Part shown: positions 30,584-41,439 of the stretch, piece by piece
Layout: each line of letters begins with the position of its first letter
How positions within the stretch are numbered: position 1 is the stretch's first letter
Assembly (NCBI RefSeq): GCF_033118175.1
Contig: NC_083698.1
Coordinates: 68,107,001-68,171,000, forward strand
Source: Dama dama
Lineage: Eukaryota; Chordata; Mammalia; Artiodactyla; Cervidae
Reading direction: 5' to 3'
Length of the DNA stretch: 64,000 nucleotides
Notes under the pieces: generated by a model
What the model was told of the DNA's origin: nothing
Seen by the model: only the letters and a program-made list of their open reading frames with translations
The model's database searches: none
Translations under genes and position numbers: made by a program

Positions 30584-33084
30584 AGTGAGAGAAATTCAGG
30601 CAGAATTCTCTTTCCTCCACTCTTTGTTAAACCTGTTATTCCCTTCCTGAGTTTCATCATAAAACTTTCATACCTATCTTTTCTTTAGCCACTTTGAAAA
30701 CAACTTAAAAGATCAGAGACTATATTTGAGTATGCTTCAGTTCTCCTTTGTATTGAAGTTCTTTGATTTTTGGTTGTAGGAATAGATGCTGAAGCAAGTA
30801 AAAAGGGTTTATTGAAAGGATACTGGGTTGAAGGCGCATAGACTTAGTGGAAGAAGGATTGCCCCAGATGTTGGGAAGAGCAGTACCCAGGCCAGTTCCA
30901 GGAATTTGAGAAATGCATGGGTTATTGAATGACCTGGCTTCATCGGCCTGTCTGTGTGCCTTTGCTCCACATGCCATGTCCCTAGAGTAAGGCTGCCTGA
31001 CCAGTATGATCAAGATGTGATTGACAGTCCCAACAAAACCTCATGGGTGGAGACAGGGCAGATCCCTAAAGGAAGAAAACCTGGCAGAGAAATCCACATA
31101 CCCCATTTTCTTAGCAATGTTTCTGAGTCTCCTTTGTTTCCATATTGTCAATGTGTTTAGATAGAAGGCTAGAAAAATACATTTCTTTCATGGGTGCTTG
31201 TTATTTTGTTTAAACTCTGCCTGCTTAAATCTTTAAGATTTACCTAAGGAGAGGAATAGGAAGAATGGGTGGAAGAACTAGTTTTTGGGGGGTGGGAAAG
31301 GAAAAATAGTGAATTTCAGTTTGGATTTGTTTGAAGTACCAGTGGGGCAGGCAGGTAGTGCTGTCCAACACCTAATTGGAAACATGAGTCTGGAGTCCAC
31401 AATAAAAATTAGGACAAAGGATGTAGATTTGAAAGATACTATTGATTCAAGGTTTTAATTAGATATACTCAAAGCAATTATTAAATACCTCTTACATATC
31501 TCTGTTGAGGGCTAGGATTAAAAAGTTAAATAATTTGAAGCAGCAAGTCTTAAGAAGCTTATAGTCTTCAGGAGACAATGGATTAGTATGAGCCAATAAC
31601 TGTCCATCAGGGCAATGTTTGAGGTTTACCAAGGGTGCCATGAAAATAAAAAGAAAGAGCACTTAAAGTGGTTCCAGATTCTTTGCTTGGCGGTCACCTG
31701 CATTAAAAGGATCTCTTCCTCTTTCTTAGGCTGCTTTGGTCACTATAACTGGTCCCTGTCCTTGGAACCACCCTCTGCCTCTGCCATCAGGGTTTCCCCC
31801 AAGTAGTTTCCTCACTGGCCTAACCCATTCTGTAGCCTCCTACACTCTGGCATTGACAGTAAAACAACATCGAGGTAGAGATTCTGACTACATGTGAATA
31901 ACTGGTGATATTAAAAACATTCCATTAAAAATATATTAAAGATATGCAGCTATAGTCCCCTTAAAACTTTTCAGTCACTATATTATTTTAAATACTTTCG
32001 TCATTTTCTCAATATTCCTTAGTCAACCCTTTCTTTGTCAGTCCAATCAACTGCTGTAGCAGCAAAGGTACACTTAAAAAGACAAAACAACCTTTTAGTC
32101 ATCCAACTAAAATAAGTATTTTAGTTGCACTATGTAGCTTCATTAGGGACCTGGAAGAGATGACCTAGAAGAGAAATAATTCAGAATCCATTTTCAATTT
32201 TCTCAGCTACCAAATCCCTTTGAATGCATATTTGTTCATTAGTTTTAAACACTTGTTCTGAACACAGAGTACACCATGATGTTTCTGCAAGCAGTGCTGA
32301 CACCCTTTTGAGTCCTAATGCTTAATCTGCATTATTTTTTTCCTTTTAATTACATTGTATAAAAGTTTTCTACATAGCAGCCTTAAAAGATGTTAATAGA
32401 TATTGTATAGTAATAGTCTCCTTTTTTCAATTATATAGAATACCCTTTTTTTGGCCTTAACACTTTATTATCTTTTAACAGAAAACTTGATGTTTTTTAA
32501 AATATTTATGCATAAAAGCTTATTTATCAAATTTTGGGAGAAATTTCAATGTCAAAGCTCATAAAACAAGTTAAGATGTTAAAGTTAAGCCAGCAACTTT
32601 AAAGGCAATTTTTAACTCCCTATCTTTCCTATCTTAACCTCGTCTACCATTTCCAGGGAGACTTAACACTTACAGGTGACAGCAAGAGGTTGGGATAAGA
32701 ACCAAGGCATGATGCAGGCTCAGGAACCACCAGTCCACAGCTGATAAAGGTCCCCAGGAGAGCAAGCTATGCTGACCCGACCTCCAGGCACTGTAGCATC
32801 ACCACCAGAGAGGCAATGTGACTCCACACACATCACTCCTTCACTCTGGTTTCCATACTCACCGGTACAGGTGTCTCAGACCCTAAGGTGTCCTTGGGCC
32901 ACAGACTTCCTGTACTATGCTTTCCCCATAACTCAATTGCTTTTCCATGGGCATTCAATGTTTGTCCCCTTCTTAGACACCCAAATTCCATCTAAGTTTC
33001 TTTCTTCTGTGAACCTAAGACTGTCTTAGTTATAGAATTTCCTTTCTATCAGGACTGCTGTCTCAGAACTTTTATGATATAGAT
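30584..33084. other. mostly unique DNA, no gene seen
   Basis: Apart from an L2 relic near 31455-31590, no repeat family is recognised. TATTTTAGTTGC/AACTAAAATAAG around 32105-32130 makes a small local inverted repeat. AT-rich from 31850 to 32600. Confidence 0.45.
31455..31590 (-). repeat. L2 3' end relic, antisense
   Basis: ATTATTAAATACCTCTTACA, GAGGGCTAGGATTAAAAAG and AGAAGCTTATAGTCTTCAGG follow reversed L2 order. Diverged. Confidence 0.5.
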
Positions 33085-34270
33085 TTATTTTTTTTGATTG
33101 AGGTATAGTAGAAGTACAATATAAATTACAGGTGCACAACATAGTGAGATTCACCATTTTTAAAGGTTATACTCTGTTCAGTCAGGAAGCAACAGTTAGA
33201 ACTGGACATGGAACAACAGACTGGTTCCAAATGGAAAAGGAGTACATCAATGCTGTATATTGTCACCCTGCTTATTTAACTTATATTCAGAGTACATCAT
33301 GAGAAATGCTGGGCTGGATGAAGCACAAGCTGGAATCAAGATTGCTGGGAGAAATATCAATAACCTCATATATGCAGATGATACCACCCTTAAGGAAGAA
33401 AGTGAAGAACTAAAAAGCCTCTTGATGAAAGTGAAAGAGGAGAGTGAAAAAGTTGGCTTAAAGCTCAACGTTTAGAAAGCTAAGATCATGGCATCTGGTC
33501 CCATCACTTCATGGCAAATAGATGGGGAAACAGTGGAAACAGTAAGAGGCTTTATTTTTTTGGGCTCCAAAATCACTGCAGATGGTGACTACAGCCATGA
33601 AATTAAAAGACACTTACTCCTTGGAAGGAAAGTTATGACCAAACTAGATAGCATATTAAAAAGCAGAGATATTACTTTGCCAATAAAGGTCTGTCTAGTC
33701 AAGGCTAAAGTTTTTCCAGTGGTCATATATGGATGTGCCAGTTGGACCATAAATAAAACTGAGCACCAAAAAAATGATGCTTTTGAACTGTGGTGTTGAG
33801 AAGACTCTTGAGAGCCCCTTGGACTGCAAGGAGATCCAACCAGTCAATCCTAAAGGAAATCAATCCTGAGTATTCATTGGAAGGACTGATGCTGAAGCTG
33901 AAGCTCCAATACTTTGGCCACCTGATGTGAACTGCTGGCTCATTAGAAAAGACCCTGATGGTGGGAAAGATTGAAGGCAGGAGGAAAAGGGGACAACAGA
34001 GGACAAGATGATTGAATGGCATCACCGACTCAATGGTCATGAGTTTGAGCAAGCTCTGGGACATGGTGGAGGACAGGGTAGCCGGGCATGCTGCAGTCCA
34101 TGGGGTCGTAAACAGTCAGACAGGACTGAGCTTCTGAACAACAAGAACAAAGTGTATACACCATATTTTGTTTATGTATTCATCCACAGTTGGATATTTG
34201 ATTGCTTCTACCACCTTTTGACTATTGGAAACAATGCTGCTATGAATGTGGATGTACAATTATCTCTTGA
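33085..34270 (-). mobile_element. L1M 3' end, antisense, split by BovB
   Basis: The left part (33085-33178) reads TTGATTGAGGTATAGTAGAA and GGTGCACAACATAGTGAGAT. The right part (34146-34270) reads CATATTTTGTTTATGTATTC, AACAATGCTGCTATGAATGT and ATTATCTCTTGAG. Both are antisense L1M 3'-half words, interrupted by the BovB at 33179-34145. Confidence 0.7.
33179..34145 (+). mobile_element. BovB (RTE) LINE, RT palm to 3' end
   Basis: 5'-truncated BovB. It encodes SPCLFNLYSEYIMRNAGLDE, then NNLIYADDTTL, the RT active site with both aspartates retained (YADD 33371-33382). A stop after KVGLKLNV (33473-33475) breaks the frame, which resumes at MASGPITSWQIDGETVE (33488) and runs to a stop near 33799; the distal region is readable only in other frames. 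The 3' end is ACTGAGCTTCTGAACAACAAG, without poly(A). It is inserted in an old antisense L1M. An inactive copy. Confidence 0.93.
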
Positions 34271-34289
34271 GAACAGATCATTCTTTTTG

Positions 34290-36060
34290 ATAACATGTAC
34301 TTATCTTTTTTTTAAAAACTTTTTTCCCATGGAAATTTTCAAACATGTGAAAAAGTAGAAAGAATGGTAAACTGTACTTCAGAATACCTGTCACTCAGCT
34401 CCAACAGTTATCAACGTGTAGCTTGTCACTCTATTTCACCTACATCTCTACCCACAGTATGTACTCTGGATTATTTTGAAGCAAATCCCACATATCATGT
34501 ACTTTGATCTGCTAAGATTTCAGAGTGTATCTCTCGAAAAATAAGTACTCTTTTCAAAGGTAAAGCCATAATACCATTTTCACATAAAAATTTTAACAAT
34601 TCCTCCTTATCATCAATTACAGTGTTCACATTATCCCAATTATGTTAAAAATTTTTAAACAGCTTACTTGTTTGAATTGGAATCCACATAAAGTTCTTAC
34701 ATAGCAATTGGTTCACGTGTCTCTCAAGTACCCTTTTATCTGTATGTTATCTGTCTTTTCCTTAAAATTTCCTTGAAGAAACTGTATTTTTTTCTTTTGA
34801 GTTTTCTAAATTTTTGGTCTTTTGCTAATTGCATCTCTGTGGTTCGTTTAACATTGTCCTTGGTCTCCTGAACTTCATATAACTTAGTAGATTTAGATTC
34901 AATATTTTTTTTCTTTTGGTCAACACTAAGCACTGTGTTTTTCTGTTTGGCAGTATTTAATTTCTGGTTGTCTTTTTCATGATTATTATTGACTAGATCT
35001 ATAAATTCATTCAAAGTTGCACAGTGAAGATAGTCCAGTTCTATTATTCTTTCTTCGCTTATGAAGTAAAACAGTTCCATGAAAAGTAATGTCCTCTCAT
35101 TAATTATTTCATTTTCCTGAGGTACAGTTCTTATAGAAAAGTACAGATAAATGCTTAATTAGTTTCCTTTATTTATCAGTTTTCCAAGCAATGAGTTTGC
35201 TTCCTAGCATCTTCCAAAAGTGGCCAATAAAACTTTTCTTCTTTTAGTATAATTTCAAAGTCATTGATTTTAAAACATACTTGATACGTTTGAATTCATT
35301 TTACTTATTTTCCTTACTTAAGATGGCCCCTGACACCTTTTGGTATGACCCCAATGGTCATTGATAGATTCAGAGTTACCTGTTATGGAAACATATTCTG
35401 GGCTCATTTTGTACTTTTTAGTTCTGGGCCTGGAATGAGCCTTTATCTCCAAAGAATCTTGCATCCTTTATTGGAAAATGATACTTAAAGACAATCTGAG
35501 TAATACGGATGCTCTTGGCTACTGGATTAGTTATTTTCAGTGGACAGAGGTAGCCGATAGGATTTTTATTTTAAAGATAAAATATATCATTAGCTCATAT
35601 TGATACTTGTAATTCAGTTTCAGGACTACAGTGCTTTTACATAACCCCATGAATCTTTTATGTATATCTTCTTTTACTTAATGCCAAAAATAATTGATTC
35701 TCAATTACACAAGGATAATTTCTATTTTTTCTTACTTTATAATATACATACAACCATTTCAGAATAGGAATACTAAGACTATTACCAATAATAAGAATTC
35801 TGAAAACAGTTTAAAATTGTTTTCCTGCAGTCATTTTTGTTAGTTGGGTATATTCTACTAGGGATGTATATAATAAATTACTAATTTAAAAACCACCTAG
35901 AAATGCTTTTCTCTATATGGTTATGCCACCAATTAGATATACAGTTAAATTCACTGTTTTATTTTTCTTGTATTTATGTATGTTAAAAATTATTTTATAA
36001 TTATGCAAAACATATACATGGTCCAAAAATCAAATCAAAGGAAGATATATATATATATAT
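34290..36060 (-). repeat. ancient interspersed repeat, probably L1-type, antisense
   Basis: Words such as GAAATTTTCAAACATGTGAA, AAGCAAATCCCACATATCAT, AGTTCTGGGCCTGGAATGAG and CAGTGGACAGAGGTAGC belong to a widespread old mammalian repeat that I recall in this order. I place it with L1ME/HAL1-like elements only tentatively. Beyond about 35570 the DNA is AT-rich and the repeat fades; a TA microsatellite lies at 36047-36061. The 114-aa frame at 34736-35080 lies inside it and has no domain I recognise. Confidence 0.45.
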
Positions 36061-36108
36061 TTAAAAGTTTAGCTTTTATCCCCATTATTTCTACCTGAGT
36101 GCCTTATA

Positions 36109-36289
36109 GGTGAAAGTCGCTCAGGCATGTCCGACTCTTTGCAACCCCATGGATATACAGTCCATGGAATTCTCCAGACCAGAATACTGGAGTGGGTAGC
36201 CTTTCCCTTCTTCAGGGGATCATTCCAACCCAGGGATTGAACCCAGGTCTCCTGCATTGCAGGCAGATTCTTTACCAGCTGAGCCACTT
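36109..36289 (-). mobile_element. Bov-tA SINE, reverse
   Basis: GTGAAAGTCGCTCAGGCATG, CCAGAATACTGGAGTGGGTA and GGATTGAACCCAGGTCTCC, ending at CAGCTGAGCCAC. Confidence 0.93.
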
Positions 36290-36479
36290 ATATGTATTCC
36301 TTTTAATCCATTATTTAAAATCTAGTACTGACTTATTTTACTGATAATTAAAAAAACTTATTTATTTTACTTATTTATCTATTTTTTATAAAGAAGCTAT
36401 AATGTTTTAAAAATCCCAAATCTAAAATATTTGATATTTATATCTTTGAGATTATGAAGTTCTAGCAGATGATTCTAGC

Positions 36480-37100
36480 AGTAGACATGTAACAAATGAG
36501 AGAGACTCAGTATGTTTGTGAAAGAGTGAGAAAGGGAGAAGATAGTATGAGGTTGGCAGGATCACAGGAAAGGAAATTGGCTTTCATGCAGAGTGAGAAG
36601 GGAGCCATTGGAGGTTCTTAGATTTTGACAGGAACACTGGGCTGGTGTATTGAGAATAGACTGGAGGGGTAAGGGTTAGTGCAGGGAGACCAACTGGGAT
36701 GTTAAGAGATCTAATGAGAGAGATGGTGACTTACACCAGATGGGAGCAAGTGAGGGTGGGGAGAAGTGGTTGGATCCTGGATATATTTTGAATATAGATC
36801 CTCTTGGGAGTAAATTTATCTCAAGGTGAGAAGGACCCAGATTTACTTGTAGGTGGGCAGTTAGAAGCCAAGGAAAGCAAAATGAGTGATTTTAGTAAAA
36901 CCTCTATGACATCACAGCCCAAGCAGCCTTGATCTGGGGCACCTCTAGCCACACGACAGTGAAGGAGTCCATGTGGCATGGTCTTGGAGCCTGTCTGTCT
37001 GGAGAATGCAGGTCTGGAGGGAGATGTGGGTTAGAGAGGGACCCAGAACAGAGCTAGAGGAGTGAGTGCTTTAGACCATCGGAAGATGCCAAACGCTACA
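36480..37100 (-). repeat. L2 LINE, antisense coding region
   Basis: GGAGCCATTGGAGGTTCTTA, TGTATTGAGAATAGACTGGA, CAGGGAGACCAACTGGGATG, GAGAAGTGGTTGGATCCTGG and ATATATTTTGAATATAGAT match the antisense L2 ORF C-terminal half in order. No open frame. The fit weakens after about 36850; nothing else is recognised up to 37684. Confidence 0.7.
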
Positions 37101-37684
37101 CAGCATATGGGGGCACACGGAGTAGTCTGTCAAGGTAGGCATGAGAGTCAGTGAAATCTGGATTACTACTGCTAATGAGGCTCAAGGAATTATGGTTATA
37201 GATGGAATCTACCTGGATTTAAGGAAGAACATTGGTTGTATCCTCATAACCATCAGGAGAAGTTAGGCCTATCAGGGCTGAGTCAGATCACCATTGAATG
37301 ATTCACAAATGGTTACAGTATCACTCAATGGGTAGATAAGCTATCCTTCTGAAGCATATCACATCTGGGTGGCAAAGATGCCATGAGGAGAGGATTTCAG
37401 ACCCAGGAAAGTGACAGGCAACGAACAGTGAGCACTGCCACTTGCAATCACAGATGTCTGCTCACACCCTCTCCACAGTTGGCATGCGATTGCTGCTTTG
37501 TTCACATGAAGACTGGTGTGAAGACAGTGGTACCTACTTCCTTTCCATTTCCCCACAACCTAGAATGCCAGTGCACAGACATTTTTCAAAACATGCTGGC
37601 CCTTAAAGTAGAGATTAATAGTGATGTTTAACCCAAGTGGACATATAACAGATTCTCAGCAACTTGTGCCTGAATTATTCAATT

Positions 37685-37815
37685 AGCTTAAACATGTATT
37701 GAATGTTTATTAGATGCCAGACACTACACTAGGCTCTGAGGATGAAGACATGAATAAAACACGGCCTCTGTTTTTCTTGGAGTTAATAGTTTAGTTGACA
37801 GGAGGTTGGCACGGA
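37685..37815 (-). repeat. L2 3' end relic, antisense
   Basis: TGTATTGAATGTTTATTAGATG, CCAGACACTACACTAGGCTC and GAAGACATGAATAAAACACGG are in reversed L2 3'-end order. Confidence 0.65.
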
Positions 37816-38107
37816 AGATAATCATTTTTGTTTAGTGTGTTAAGTCCTCTGGTAAATCAAGCATAAGTCGCTGTCAGGGGTATAGATATGGGACCCCAAC
37901 CCAGCTCAGAGTGAACAGGAGGCTTCCCTGAGGCAGTGAAGAGATGCCTAAACTGTGCTGGAGGATGATGGAGGCTGACGGATGGACAGTGGTACAGAAA
38001 CGGGTCTCCAGTGCAAGAGCAGGATAGCGCAAAAATGCATCCCCACAGCCCAAGTCAGGAAGTGGCCAAGCCCCTGGCTGGACATCCCAGCAGAGGTCCT
38101 TCCTGTT

Positions 38108-38295
38108 GGATGCTCAGTCACATCCAGCTCTGCAGGCTCATGGACTGTAGCCCACCAGGCTCTTCTGTCCATTTCCAGGCAAGAATACTGGAGCAGGTTG
38201 CCATTTCCTCCTCCAGGAGGGATCAAACCTGCAGGCCTTGCATTTCCTACACTGGCAGGTGGATTCTTTATGACTAGCATCACCTGGGAAGCCCT
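38108..38295 (-). mobile_element. Bov-tA SINE, reverse
   Basis: GATGCTCAGTCACATCCAGC, CCCACCAGGCTCTTCTGTCC and CACCTGGGAAGCCC. Several small internal deletions are present. Confidence 0.9.
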
Positions 38296-39471
38296 CCCTA
38301 GAAGAGCCTTAAAATGCTATCCTAAGGAGTTTGGAACTTTACTCTGGGGCTGCCTGTAAGCCACTTACTAGTTTTCAGGGCAGGGGTATCAGGAATGAAA
38401 AGGACATAATAGATACGAGAAATATCTGCTTGCTTAGTATATTTGTAACCAGAAACAAACCATTTTCCTTATGCAAAACTCAAACATTGCTGAATACATA
38501 ATATGGAAAAGTGAAATTTCTTCCCCCCATCCTCAAATCATTAATAGTTTGGTTATGAATCCTCTGAGTTGCTTTATTATCTAATGATTTATTATTAATG
38601 TTGCTGTGGCGTGAAAATCAGATAATACCATCTTTTTGCAACTAGCATTTTTCATTTTTCAGTGTATTTTGGACACTTGTATGTTCTCCCATATAGCTAC
38701 CTTATTTTTTTAAAAGCGGTATCTATTCTAATGTATGAAACTTTTTTATTTATTAACAAATATTGGGATTCTCCCCAATTTTTCTTTCAATTTTTATTCT
38801 AAGTCATAGTAATGCTTATATCTAGCTTTAAAAAGCAAATGACACTACTGAGCTTATGATAAAAATAGGAATTTTCCATCCCATTTCTCTCTATTCCTGT
38901 TCCTCCTTTTCTTAGACAACCCCTGTCAGCTTTTCTGTTGTTTTAAGTGCTTTTTCTTGAGTTTTCAATTTTAGATGTTTTTTTATTCATACTCTAACAT
39001 GGATGATCAAAAATAGGCTCACTTAGATTCCCTCCTCCAATACATACACAGAGCACTTTTCTTATTCTATCTTTCCAGTTTCATTATATCCATATTTTCA
39101 GTTAAATCAATATTCAGTATTGACAATACTGTGGTTATGGAATCATCAGAGTTGAGCTATGTAGGCTTGAGTAATTATAGTTCTCTCTCTTTATATAGTT
39201 TTGGGATGAATTAGTGATAGCTTCACAGAACAAAAAAGATAAACTACATATTTTTGATAGGATTATGTCCCTATAAAAATTATACAGATTTATGCTTATG
39301 AAACTGTTGCTAATTCATCCCCAAAACTTTGCCAAACTGAAATAACATCTCCAAGTGTGTTCCAACACATGTTTAGCAGTTCCACATTGTTTTTAGAGAT
39401 ATCTTTCCAGGAGTCTTCTGTTATCTCATTCCTCCTAGGGTATGTTCCTACCTGGGCCGCTGGATAGCCAT
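38296..39471. other. AT-rich DNA, no gene seen
   Basis: 38460-38830 resembles an old antisense L1 3' region (TTTGGACACTTGTATGTTCT, AAATATTGGGATTCTCCCCA) but is too diverged to name. No open frame of interest. Confidence 0.35.
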
Positions 39472-40182
39472 TGCCCTGGAATTTTTTTTTTTTTTTAGCT
39501 GAGGATGAAAACAGTTTTATTTTTGAATAATCATTAAACGAGAATGTGAAACTCATTACAGATAAAAGACAAAAAGAAATTTTATCACTTCATATAGTCA
39601 GGCTGATACAGCTCACTGTATACAGTTTTCAAGATAAACAGTAGTTATTCTTCATCAAGTAAGAGGTCTTGACAGCATCATTTGTCACACTTAGTTCATC
39701 CTAAATTCACCTGATAATTAGGGTACTTGTGTTTGCCACTTGTGTTTGCTAATTACTTTTATCCAAAGAAAACTTACATTTCTTATATCTCTGAAAGGAG
39801 GTAGGTTTGTAGCCAGGGGGTCAGCTGAATGAGGCTCACATTCTCCCACAGAAACTGGTGGATAGGGGCACTGTCTTCCTTGGTTACATTTTTTCTTTTT
39901 CTTTTTCTTTTTTTTTTTTTTTACTGCAGAGGTCTTTGTATTTTGCAGTTACCCTTTTGTAAGAGGCACTTTTACCAAATAAAACAATTTCTAACCCCAC
40001 CCCCCTGCCCCCAAAAAGGAAAGGAACAGAGAAAAACAAGCTACAATAACACTTTGAAAGAGGAGTGGGTAATTCAGTTTAAGACAGAGTGGACCTCAGA
40101 GCAAAGAAAGAAAATTATTAGTTTAGACAGAGGGATTACAATGGCAAAAGGGGTCAATTCTTCCAGAAGACATGACAGTATT

Positions 40183-40292
40183 TCAGTTCAGTTCAATTGC
40201 TCAGTCGTGTCCAACTCTTTGTGACCCTACCAACTGCAGCACACCAGGCCTCCCTGTCCATCACCAACTCACAGAGTTTGCTCAAACTCATG
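40183..40292 (-). mobile_element. BovB 3' end, antisense, within composite insert
   Basis: TCAGTTCAGTTCAATTGCTC is the reversed TGAAC-type BovB terminus, followed by CAACTCTTTGTGACCCTACC and ACAGAGTTTGCTCAAACTCA. It borders the 3'UTR-like part of the insert on one side and the L1 end on the other. Confidence 0.9.
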
Positions 40293-40370
40293 TTCCCCCA
40301 CAAAAACCACTACAATATTGTAAAGTAATTAGCCTCCAACTAATACAAATAAATGGAAAAACAAAAAAAC
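40293..40370 (+). mobile_element. L1 3' end fragment
   Basis: TATTGTAAAGTAATTAGCCT then CCAACTAATACAAATAAATG is the terminal ruminant L1 3' UTR, followed by a short A-rich tail. Only about 80 bp are present. Confidence 0.85.
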
Positions 40371-40454
40371 AAAGATCATGGCATCCAGTCCCATCACTTC
40401 ATGGCAAATAGATGGGGAAACAATGGAAACAGAGACAGACTTTATTTTCTTGGA
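40371..40454 (+). mobile_element. BovB internal fragment, sense
   Basis: AAAGATCATGGCATCCAGTC, TTCATGGCAAATAGATGGGG and TTTATTTTCTTGGA, ending exactly at the right copy of the 15-bp duplication. Confidence 0.9.
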
Positions 40455-40659
40455 TGCCCTGGAATTTTTATCCTTATCATTCTGAGAATTTGCTTCTCCT
40501 CCCTTCTGTCTTGAGGCCCCTGTATCCTGATTATCATATCTTCCTCTATTTGGGTTACTCCTTGTTCTGGTGTAGAGCATCTTCCAGTAGCTTGCTGAGA
40601 AATATTTTAAGGCATTTCATGAAAATGTTAGGAGGCAGATTTCAGACTTGATAACTGAT

Positions 40660-41130
40660 TGGATGCAGAGTGGTAAGAAAGAAAATGAATAAGAAATGAT
40701 CCCCTCCCTAAGATTTCACATGAAATATCTAAATGGCTGAGTGAGTGAGAATTGAAGTGGGTTTGAGTATGGGGTAAAGATGCTGGATGCACTGAGTGAG
40801 CGGAGATATCTGGGTACAGTAGCTAGTAGACATCTATGTGAATTTCAGGAAAGATATCAAGCATAGAGATCTTGAACTTGTAGTTGTCCATCTGGATGTG
40901 GTTGCTGAACTATGAGAGTAAAATGAGATCAATTGGAAAAAAGATGGAGAGAAGAGTGAGCTAAGAATAAAAGCCAATTGTACATGAATATTTAAAGAGT
41001 AGTCAGGGAAACAGCCCATGAAGAAGGCTGAAAAGAAACCATCAGATATGTGAGAGAACCAGGAGGAATTAGACCAATGGAACAGAGATAGGTCATAAGA
41101 ATGTATAACATACAACAGAGAATTTTAGGA
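40660..41130 (-). repeat. L2-like LINE remnant, antisense
   Basis: GGCTGAGTGAGTGAGAATTG, AGAGATCTTGAACTTGTAGT and AAAGCCAATTGTACATGAAT resemble the reversed L2 ORF region (the TAGACATC...GGAGATGTC block). Diverged; a general rather than exact match. Confidence 0.4.
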
Positions 41131-41135
41131 AGGAG

Positions 41136-41351
41136 AAGTGAAGTGAAAGTCACTCGGTCAAGTCCAGCTCTTTGTGATCCCACGGACTGTAGCCCGTTAG
41201 GTTCCTCTGTGGAATTCGTCCATGGAATTCTCCAGTCAAGAATAATATAGTCACTTGCCATTCCCTTCTCCAGGGGATCTTTCTGACCCAGGGATTGAAC
41301 CCAGGTCTCTTGCATTACAGGCAGATTCGTTACCATCTGAGCAACTAGGAA
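41136..41351 (-). mobile_element. Bov-tA SINE, reverse
   Basis: GTGAAGTGAAAGTCACTCGG, CACGGACTGTAGCCCGTTAG and GGATTGAACCCAGGTCTCTT. A short internal duplication, GGAATTCGTCCATGGAATTC (41212-41231), is unusual for the family. Confidence 0.92.
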
Positions 41352-41439
41352 AGAAGGAGGGAGTCTACTAAAATCATGGTATACTGGTAACAAGATAAAG
41401 AAGTATTTACTGTAACATTACAAATGACAGTGAAAACTG

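Larger units (their letters stand above)
39487..40454 (-). mobile_element. composite retroposed insert with 15-bp duplication
   Basis: Bounded by TGCCCTGGAATTTTT at 39472-39486 and again at 40455-40469, so everything between them arrived by insertion. A T run at the left edge is a reversed poly(A) tail. On the minus strand, CAAAAATAAAACTG supplies AATAAA about 20 bases before it. Upstream of that (39500-40180 on +) is a 3'UTR-like sequence I do not recognise, with a second T-rich run at 39888-39921. At the other end lie a BovB 3' end (antisense, 40183-40292), an L1 3' end (sense, 40293-40370) and a BovB internal piece (sense, 40371-40454). It may be a retrocopy of a chimeric transcript or a product of template switching. 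The frame at 39829-40224 has no domain. Confidence 0.7.

Noticed and set aside
30368..30688. 106-aa frame with poly Val-Cys and Arg-Glu runs
   Set aside because: Translation of the TG and GA microsatellite.
34736..35080. 114-aa Lys/Glu-rich minus frame
   Set aside because: Falls in an ancient interspersed repeat. The composition resembles L1 ORF1-like coiled coil but no specific motif could be confirmed.
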